Origin: Bacteroidales bacterium
GTDB lineage: Bacteria; Bacteroidota; Bacteroidia; Bacteroidales; UBA4417
Assembly: GCA_030654075.1 (NCBI GenBank)
Contig: JAURYB010000049.1
Location: 1-38,174, forward strand
Direction: 5' to 3'
DNA: 38,174 bases
Position numbers and translations under genes: made by a program. Positions 32,442 to 38,174 of the stretch are shown here, piece by piece. How positions within the stretch are numbered: the stretch's first letter is position 1; the number at the start of each line of letters is the position of its first letter. The notes beneath the pieces were generated by a model. It saw only the letters and a program-made list of their open reading frames with translations. It searched no databases and was not told where the DNA came from.

Positions 32442-32507
32442 GTGTGAATCATGTAACTTTTCGTAATAGTTATGTAACACTTTCACAGTGGCTTGCATGT
32501 AATTTTG
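32442..32507 (+). promoter_or_regulatory. Shared direct-repeat promoter, copy 12 (second MCE operon)
   Basis: Plus strand: GTGTGAA (32442-32448), distal ATGTAAC (32451-32457), proximal ATGTAAC (32472-32478), 25 nt, TTTG (32504-32507) in TGTAATTTTG. Both repeats are perfect. It lies 100 nt before the ATG at 32608. Confidence 0.88.
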
Positions 32508-32607
32508 TTGATATGAAAATAGAAGCATACTGTTTCCTGAAATCCTTTTTGAAGGAGCTCAAAATATTTGATCCTAAGAAATTGCAAATACCACCACACG
32601 CCCAAGC

Positions 32608-33468
32608 ATGGAAAAAATAAAAAAAATCAACCCTGTTAAAAAGGTTATTCCGAAAATACGGGTCGCTACGGTGAATTCCATGAGTAAGCTCAGCGATAAG
32701 ACTCTTGAAAAAACCGAGGCCGCCAGCAACTTTTTAACCGATTTTGCCGATGTGATCCTGTTCCTTACACGTATTGTGAAAGAAACCTTTTCGCGTAACT
32801 TTGAGTTCAGGGAATTTTTCCGTCAGTGTTTTCAGATCGGGTATAAATCCTTACCACTGGTTTCGGTCACAGGGGCTATCATGGGCCTGGTGCTTACCAT
32901 TCAGTCGCGGCCGGCTCTAGTAAATTTTGGCGCGGTGAGCATGCTTCCCGGCATGGTAGCAGTTTCAATGATAAGGGAAATGGGTCCGGTTATAACGGCT
33001 CTGATCTGCGCGGGAAAGATTGGTTCGGGCATGGGAGCGGAATTAGGTTCTATGAAAGTTACCGAGCAAATTGATGCCATGGAAGTATCTTCCACAAATC
33101 CAATGCAGTTTTTAGTTGTTACGCGGGTACTGGCAGCCACCATCATGATTCCGCTGCTGATTCTTTACGCTGATGCATTGGGGATCATTGGAAGCTGGAT
33201 AGGCGCAAACATTAAAGGCGATGTTTCTTTTTCGTTGTTTTTCCACCAGGCGTTCGCTTCTGTTGGTTTTATGGACTTTTTACCTGCCGTGATTAAATCG
33301 TTCTTTTTTGGAGCAGTAATCGGGCTTGTTGGTACGTATAAAGGCTACAATGCCGGTCGCGGAACCGAAAGTGTTGGTATAGCTGCTAATTCAGCTGTTG
33401 TGCTTGCGTCGCTGCTGGTAATAATTTTAGATGTGATTGCCGTACAGATTACCGATATGTTAACATAA
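32608..33468 (+). CDS. mlaE: MlaE-type ABC permease (second MCE operon)
   Basis: A 286-aa paralogue of 29008-29802 with the same hallmark (LICAGKIGSGMGAELGSMKV, then TEQIDAMEVSSTNPMQFLVV). An extra basic N-terminal segment of about 35 residues (KKINPVKKVIPKIRVATVNS) is absent from the first copy. Its stop codon overlaps the next ATG by one base (TAATG), indicating translational coupling. Confidence 0.93.
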   Translation: MEKIKKINPVKKVIPKIRVATVNSMSKLSDKTLEKTEAASNFLTDFADVILFLTRIVKETFSRNFEFREFFRQCFQIGYKSLPLVSVTGAIMGLVLTIQSRPALVNFGAVSMLPGMVAVSMIREMGPVITALICAGKIGSGMGAELGSMKVTEQIDAMEVSSTNPMQFLVVTRVLAATIMIPLLILYADALGIIGSWIGANIKGDVSFSLFFHQAFASVGFMDFLPAVIKSFFFGAVIGLVGTYKGYNAGRGTESVGIAANSAVVLASLLVIILDVIAVQITDMLT

Positions 33469-34256
33469 TGAATATGAAGGATACAGAGACTTTAAGTAAG
33501 CTTATGCCTGCTGCTGCTGCTGCTAACAAGGAAGCGGTTATTGAAATAAATAACCTGAAGAAATCGTTTGGCACACAACAGGTTTTAACAGATCTTTCGC
33601 TGAAGCTTTTTAAAGGTGAAAACCTGGTGGTGCTTGGTAAATCAGGCAGCGGGAAATCGGTGTTGATTAAATGCATAGTTGGTTTGCTCCCTTCAGATGG
33701 TGGAACCATAAATGTATTTGACAAAGATGTAATCAAGCTGGACAACAAGGAATTAGGTGAACTGCGCCAGAAAATCGGTTTCCTTTTTCAAAGCGGTGCC
33801 TTATACGATTCCATGACAGTGAAACAGAACCTGGAATTCCCTTTACGAAGAATCAGGAAGAACCTGAATGAAAAGGAAATTGCCGAAAAGATCAATGAAG
33901 TCCTCGAAAATGTTGGCCTTGCTGACGCTTTAAACAAAATGCCTTCGCAACTTTCGGGCGGCATGCGCAAACGCATAAGCCTGGCTCGCACCATTGTGGT
34001 TGACCCGCTCATTATGCTTTACGACGAACCAACCACTGGGCTCGATCCGATTACTTCCGACGAAATAAGCACACTTATTATTGATGTTCAGAAAAAATAC
34101 AAAACCTCATCCATCATCATCACTCATGATATCAAATGCGCGCTTAATACCGCAAACCGATTGATCATGCTTTCAGAAGGCGAAGTTTATAAGGAAGGAA
34201 AACTTAAGGATTTTGAAAACTCTTCCGATCCAATGATAAAGGCATTTTTCAACTAG
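33468..34256 (+). CDS. mlaF: MlaF-type ABC ATPase (second MCE operon)
   Basis: A 262-aa ATPase: Walker A GKSGSGKSVLIK, Q-loop FQSGALYDSM, signature LSGGMRKRISLARTI, Walker B IMLYDEPTTGLDP, H-loop IIITHD. An N-terminal Ala-rich extension (PAAAAANKEA) precedes the core. Energises the permease encoded just upstream. Confidence 0.95.
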   Translation: MNMKDTETLSKLMPAAAAANKEAVIEINNLKKSFGTQQVLTDLSLKLFKGENLVVLGKSGSGKSVLIKCIVGLLPSDGGTINVFDKDVIKLDNKELGELRQKIGFLFQSGALYDSMTVKQNLEFPLRRIRKNLNEKEIAEKINEVLENVGLADALNKMPSQLSGGMRKRISLARTIVVDPLIMLYDEPTTGLDPITSDEISTLIIDVQKKYKTSSIIITHDIKCALNTANRLIMLSEGEVYKEGKLKDFENSSDPMIKAFFN

Positions 34257-34374
34257 AGGTCATATGGGGATTTAAATTCCAAGTCACAAATAGAAAATAG
34301 AAAATAGGGAATTAGAAAATGGTATTTCACACTTCCAATGTCCCCAATCAAATAACTCATAACTCATATCTCCC
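34257..34374 (+). other. Simple-sequence spacer inside the MCE operon
   Basis: A 118-bp gap between mlaF and mlaD, filled with decayed short words (AGAAAATAGAAAATAGGG, AACTCATAACTCATATC). The same words, reverse complemented, occur near 10250-10300. No promoter element is seen, so the operon probably continues across it. Confidence 0.5.
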
Positions 34375-35103
34375 ATGGAATCCCATTCACAAAAATACAA
34401 AGTACGTTTAGGCCTGTTTGTCGCAGGCGGGCTGGCGATTTTCGTTCTGGCTATCTTTATTATAGGGAAACAGAAAAACCTGTTTAACCCCGTATTTAAA
34501 CTTACGGCAACTTTTTATAACGTAAGCGGACTGCAGGTTGGCAATAATATACGTTTCTCCGGTATTAATGTAGGCACTGTCGACAATATCCTAATCATTA
34601 ACGATTCTACAGTTCGGGTTGATTTGTTGATACGTAAAGAAGTACACCCGTTTATCAAATCTGATTGCCAGGTAGCTATTGGTTCCGAAGGTCTTATCGG
34701 TGATAAGCTATTAACTATCACACAAGGAAGTACTGATGCTCCATTGGCTAAAGAAGGCCAGGAACTTGTGTCAACCGAGCCTGTTGAAACCGATGCCATC
34801 ATGGCAAGTTTGGAGATTACAGCCCGGAATGCCGAAATTATAACACAGCAACTTGCCGAAATTATGATCAAGATAAACAGTGGAAGAGGAACAATGGGTC
34901 GTTTAATACAGGATACCACTATTGCCGAGAACCTGAATCAGACCATCGTAAATCTTAAAACAAGTTCCAAAGGCCTGGACGAAAATATGAAAGCAGCTAA
35001 ACACAGCATTCTTTTTAAAGGATACTTCAAAAAGAAGGCAAAAGCTGCCGAAGAAAAAAAAGAAGATGCCAAAGACCAAAAAGCAGAGGAAGAAAAGAAA
35101 TAG
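34375..35103 (+). CDS. mlaD: MlaD-type MCE protein (second operon)
   Basis: A 242-aa protein: TM about 13-30, MCE domain about 40-115 (FYNVSGLQVGNNIRFSGINV, GEGLIGDKLLTI-like GSEGLIGDKLLTI), shorter helical region, then ILFKGYFKKK and a Lys/Glu-rich tail (AAEEKKEDAKDQKAEEEKK). The tail is absent from the first MlaD, whose helical region is about 80 residues longer. The different lengths suggest different partners or gap distances. Confidence 0.92.
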   Translation: MESHSQKYKVRLGLFVAGGLAIFVLAIFIIGKQKNLFNPVFKLTATFYNVSGLQVGNNIRFSGINVGTVDNILIINDSTVRVDLLIRKEVHPFIKSDCQVAIGSEGLIGDKLLTITQGSTDAPLAKEGQELVSTEPVETDAIMASLEITARNAEIITQQLAEIMIKINSGRGTMGRLIQDTTIAENLNQTIVNLKTSSKGLDENMKAAKHSILFKGYFKKKAKAAEEKKEDAKDQKAEEEKK

Positions 35104-35170
35104 TAATCTACAGGTGCAGCGTCAAATTGAAATCAAATAATAATGGTTGAAAAATATACAGAAACAGCTA

Positions 35171-37000
35171 ATGCAAACAAGGGCTAAAATATTTTTTCTA
35201 CTGGTTTTTGTTTCAGCTGTAACAAGTGATTTTGCTTATTCCCAAAAGACTCCGATTAAAAAAGATACCACCCTGATTTATCAGAATATTGAAACCTTTT
35301 CAAAAAAACGCCAGGTTACAAAATACATGTACAGCATTTTTTTTGAACCGGTAAGCAAGCACAAAAAGAAAATTTACAAAAAACTGATCCGAAAACCTTA
35401 CAGTGCCTTCGAAGGGAAAATTATAAGGAAAATCCACATTGAAACCCTTGATCCATTTGGATTTTCGATTGCTGATACCGTTGAAAAGGAGCAAGGCCAC
35501 TTTGCGAAAAATGCGAATAAACTTCATATTAAATCGCAGCGTATTACTATTCGGAACCTACTGCTTATCAGGCAAAACCAGGTTTTCGACTCCCTGCTTG
35601 TCAAGGAATCGGAACGTTTGGTGCGCAGTCGTAATTATGTGAATGATGTTTCATTTTTCGTAATGGCAACCGCCCCAAAATCAGACTCCGTCGATATTTT
35701 TATCCGGGAACTGGATAAGTGGAGCCTGATTCCTGATGGTGCATTTTCCGCTTCCAGTATCACTATTAATCTGAAGGATAATAATTTCCTGGGCTTAGGT
35801 CACGAATCGAAAAATGAATACACCTGGAATGATGCCGCCGGTAATTACGCTTACAGTGTGAATTATTATATACCTAATATTCGCAATACCTATATTAGCT
35901 CAACATTGCATTTGGAATCCAAAGAAAACGGGAATTTTACAAGGAGCGTTGGTTTGGATCGCCCGTTTTTTTCACCCTATGCAAAATGGGCTGCCGGCGT
36001 TAATTTTTCACAGCAGTTTCGATTGGATTACATTCATGCCAGCGATTCACTTCTTATACTGCAGCCATTTAAATTTAATATCCAGGACTATTGGGCCGGA
36101 TATTCCATGCAGGTTTTCAAAGGCAGAACAGAAAATTTTCGGGCCACAAATTTTATTTCAGCACTGCGTTTTTATAGGGTTCGCTATCTCGAAAAGCCTG
36201 ATGGTGCCTATGATGCGCAGCATTATTTTTCGAACGAAAACTTTTACCTGGCAAGTTTTGGTATCTCAACACGTAAGTATGTTCAGGATAAGTACATTTT
36301 CAAATTTGGCGTTACCGAGGATGTTCCTGTAGGAAAAGTATTCAGTTTTACTGCTGGTTATCAAAACAAAAATAATTCATTCCGAAAATACCTGGGCGCA
36401 AAAGTATCTTCAGGCAATTATTATCCCTGGGGATATCTCAGCTTTAATTTCGAATATGGAACCTTCATGCGTGAATCTAATTTTGAACAGGGAGTTTTTA
36501 CGGCAGGATTGAATTATTTTACTGGCTTGATAGAAATAGGAAAATGGAAATTCAGGCAATTTGTAAAACCACAGCTTACTATAGGCATCAATCGTTTTGC
36601 TTATGATAGCCTGACACTGAATGACGGCAGCGGAATAGATGGATTTAACAGCTCCTCCTTATCGGGTACAAGGCGGATGATACTTACGTTACAGACGCAA
36701 TCATACGCTCCCTGGAATTTTATTGGATTCCGTTTTGGTCCCTATCTGGCTTTTTCACTGGGAATGCTGGGTGAGGCGGAAAACGGATTCAGAAACAGCA
36801 AAGTGTATTCACAAATAGGATTGGGTGTTCTGGTTAAGAATGAACACCTTATTATCAATACATTTCAATTGTCCATTGCGTATTTCCCTTCCATTCCAGG
36901 CAATGGGCAAAATGTTTTTAAAGGAAACTCATTCCGTACCGTTGATTTCGGTTTCCGTGATTTTGAAATAGGCAAACCGGCGGTGGTGGTATTTCAATAA
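35171..37000 (+). CDS. Omp85-like outer-membrane barrel with POTRA-like N-terminus
   Basis: A 609-aa exported protein from the ATG at 35171 (signal peptide MQTRAKIFFLLVFVSAVTSD, ends AYSQ); a TTG 24 bp upstream is the alternative. Residues about 70-190 look like POTRA domain(s): GKIIRKIHIETLDPFG, LLLIRQNQVFDSLLVKESER and VDIFIRELDKWSLIP. Then INLKDNNFLGLGHE opens a barrel of about 16 strands running to the end (VVVFQ). It follows the second MCE operon by 67 bp on the same strand. I infer that it is the outer-membrane end of an MCE lipid conduit, a role taken by other proteins where MlaA/MlaC exist. Its assignment to a named family needs a profile search. Confidence 0.78.
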   Translation: MQTRAKIFFLLVFVSAVTSDFAYSQKTPIKKDTTLIYQNIETFSKKRQVTKYMYSIFFEPVSKHKKKIYKKLIRKPYSAFEGKIIRKIHIETLDPFGFSIADTVEKEQGHFAKNANKLHIKSQRITIRNLLLIRQNQVFDSLLVKESERLVRSRNYVNDVSFFVMATAPKSDSVDIFIRELDKWSLIPDGAFSASSITINLKDNNFLGLGHESKNEYTWNDAAGNYAYSVNYYIPNIRNTYISSTLHLESKENGNFTRSVGLDRPFFSPYAKWAAGVNFSQQFRLDYIHASDSLLILQPFKFNIQDYWAGYSMQVFKGRTENFRATNFISALRFYRVRYLEKPDGAYDAQHYFSNENFYLASFGISTRKYVQDKYIFKFGVTEDVPVGKVFSFTAGYQNKNNSFRKYLGAKVSSGNYYPWGYLSFNFEYGTFMRESNFEQGVFTAGLNYFTGLIEIGKWKFRQFVKPQLTIGINRFAYDSLTLNDGSGIDGFNSSSLSGTRRMILTLQTQSYAPWNFIGFRFGPYLAFSLGMLGEAENGFRNSKVYSQIGLGVLVKNEHLIINTFQLSIAYFPSIPGNGQNVFKGNSFRTVDFGFRDFEIGKPAVVVFQ

Positions 37001-37140
37001 AATAGAAAGGTTTCACGGTTCAGGGTTTCACGTTTCTGAAAACAGAATAATCAGTAGGAAAAGGAAATATTTCATCCCCTAACCCAGATACAATGACCTG
37101 AATCCAGCAAAAAGCAAAAAAGAAACCTGAAACCTGAAGC
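37001..37140. other. Short intergenic with GTTTCA/TGAAAC words
   Basis: Decayed repeats GGTTTCACGG and GGGTTTCACG at 37010-37035 and GAAACCTGAAACCTGAAGC just before the next ATG. Similar words flank the kinase gene at 9186-9213 and 9350-9382. Confidence 0.45.
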
Positions 37141-38082
37141 ATGAAACTAACAACCCTTACTATAAAATCCCAGGCAAAAAAGATCTGGTACCTGCTCAGG
37201 GAAACCTTTAACGGGTTCATGGATGACGATGGCATGAAGCTGAGCGCGGCATTATCGTATTACACCATCTTTTCCCTGCCTCCTTTGCTCATTATAATAA
37301 TAAGCCTATCCGGATACTTTTTCGGTGCAGAAGCGGTCAAAGGCGAAGTCTTCGGCCAGATTAACGGGCTTGTAGGTAACGCCGCCGCGTTGCAAATCCA
37401 GGAAATAATTAAAAATGTTAAACTATCGCACAGCAATACATTTGCTACCATTTTTGGCGCAATCATTCTATTGGTAGGCGCGTCAGGTGTATTTGCCGAA
37501 ATACAGGATTCCATCAATTTTATCTGGGGCCTTAAAGCAAAACCAAAACGCGGGATCGTTAAATTTATCAAGAACAGGCTTATGTCGTTCTCAATGATAG
37601 GATCAGTAGGATTTCTGTTATTGGTAAGCCTGATTATAAACTCGGTAATGGATGTTCTGAATACCAGGTTGGCTGTGTTTTTCCCGAAAGACTCAATTTA
37701 TTTGTTTTATGTCAGCAACCTGCTGCTGGTATTCTTTATTATCACGCTTTTATTTACCGTAATTTTCCGGACATTGCCCGATGGAAAGGTAGTTCTGCGC
37801 GATTGCCTGATAGGAGCCGCGTTCACTTCATTCCTGTTTATGATAGGTAAATTTGCAATCGGGGCTTATCTCGGGCAATCTTCGATAGCATCCTGGTATG
37901 GCGCTGCCGGATCAGTAATTCTAATACTTGTATGGGTATATTATTCAGCAATTATACTTTATTTTGGCGCTGAATTTACAAGGGTATATGCCGAAACCCA
38001 TGGTGGTAAAATAATCCCCAACGGTTATGCTGTACAGATCATCAAACATAAAATCGAAATTGAGGAACTGAAGATGCTCTAG
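37141..38082 (+). CDS. YihY/BrkB-family inner-membrane protein
   Basis: A 313-aa protein with about six TM helices. Family marks: DDDGMKLSAALSYYTIFSLP at about 28-47, the GAIILLVGASGVFAEIQDSI block at about 107-126, GAAFTSFLFMIGKFAIGAYL, and near the end WYGAAGSVILILVWVYYSAI followed by LYFGAEFTRVYAE. Often misnamed ribonuclease BN; the function is unknown, with proposals of transport. It is 140 bp after the Omp85-like gene and lacks a shared promoter, so it may read through or have its own promoter. Confidence 0.93.
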   Translation: MKLTTLTIKSQAKKIWYLLRETFNGFMDDDGMKLSAALSYYTIFSLPPLLIIIISLSGYFFGAEAVKGEVFGQINGLVGNAAALQIQEIIKNVKLSHSNTFATIFGAIILLVGASGVFAEIQDSINFIWGLKAKPKRGIVKFIKNRLMSFSMIGSVGFLLLVSLIINSVMDVLNTRLAVFFPKDSIYLFYVSNLLLVFFIITLLFTVIFRTLPDGKVVLRDCLIGAAFTSFLFMIGKFAIGAYLGQSSIASWYGAAGSVILILVWVYYSAIILYFGAEFTRVYAETHGGKIIPNGYAVQIIKHKIEIEELKML

Positions 38083-38083
38083 T

Positions 38084-38174
38084 CTATTTATGTGGCTTTC
38101 CCTTATCTTTTCCGGGATTGGTAGTATTCGGATGGTGAGGGTTGTTTGTGTTCTTGTTCCAGCCTTTAGGAGTA
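38084..38174 (-). CDS. C-terminal end of a small polar protein (cut by right edge)
   Basis: Minus strand, the last 29 visible codons read PKGWNKNTNNPHHPNTTNPG then KDKGKPHK and a TAG at 38084-38086. The His/Asn/Pro/Lys-rich composition is too regular for random sequence. It converges with the BrkB-like gene, one base apart. Start and family are outside the window. Confidence 0.5.
   Translation of the reverse strand, partial: TPKGWNKNTNNPHHPNTTNPGKDKGKPHK

Noticed and set aside
35147..35170. TTG start for the Omp85-like protein
   Set aside because: The ATG at 35171 starts directly at a good signal peptide; the TTG remains possible but adds only eight polar residues.

Overview
The window looks like a chromosomal segment of a free-living member of the Bacteroidota. 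Low-GC DNA, Bacteroidota-type -7 boxes (TAnnTTTG), OmpA-family lipoproteins, DUF3494/Big_5 surface proteins, AraC-type HTH regulators and long PAS hybrid kinases all point that way. I see no rRNA, tRNA, CRISPR array, prophage or intact insertion sequence.

Layout. 1-1033: a sensor kinase cut by the left edge and an AraC-HTH regulator with an HMA-like N-terminus, both minus strand. 1129-4068: a secreted Q-rich DUF6600-like protein, an ECF sigma factor and a CsbD-like stress protein. 3771-4878: a gene-poor 1.1 kb with an orphan promoter copy and a direct repeat. 4879-9951: a receiver protein translationally coupled to a 1273-aa hybrid kinase with eleven 21-aa repeats, then a second HMA-like/AraC regulator. 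10312-16511: a small membrane protein, an OmpA lipoprotein, and a probable six-gene stress/envelope operon (Lmo0937-like, TM-anchored small protein, YtxH, AI-2E permease, small protein, GT4 glycosyltransferase). 17068-18657: a GH130-like enzyme. 18932-25852: YtxH/holin-like operon, two small envelope proteins, and a Big_5/ice-binding-like lipoprotein followed by a barrel-OmpA protein. 26244-37000: a DUF748 protein and two MCE/Mla-type lipid transport operons separated by a decayed hicBA locus; the second ends with an Omp85-like barrel. 37141-38174: a YihY/BrkB membrane protein and the tail of another gene.

The main result is a repeated promoter architecture. Twelve copies, nine on the minus and three on the plus strand, share GTGTGAA, 2 nt, ATGTAAC, 14 nt, ATGTAAC, 25 nt, TTTG. 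The spacing is identical in all twelve; ten have an exact TTTG at the -7 position, one has TTTA and one has lost it. The two ATGTAAC boxes lie 21 bp apart (two helical turns) and the downstream one sits near -35. These promoters precede nearly every envelope or stress gene here: DUF6600, ECF sigma, CsbD, OmpA lipoprotein, the Lmo0937/YtxH/AI-2E operon, YtxH/holin, the two envelope proteins, Big_5/DUF3494 plus OmpA, DUF748, and both MCE operons. The two-component, AraC, GH130, HicB and BrkB genes lack it. I infer one clustered envelope/general-stress regulon read by a single unidentified activator. The ECF sigma factor belongs to the regulon and could relay or amplify the signal.

Limits: function calls come from reading motifs by eye; no database search was run.
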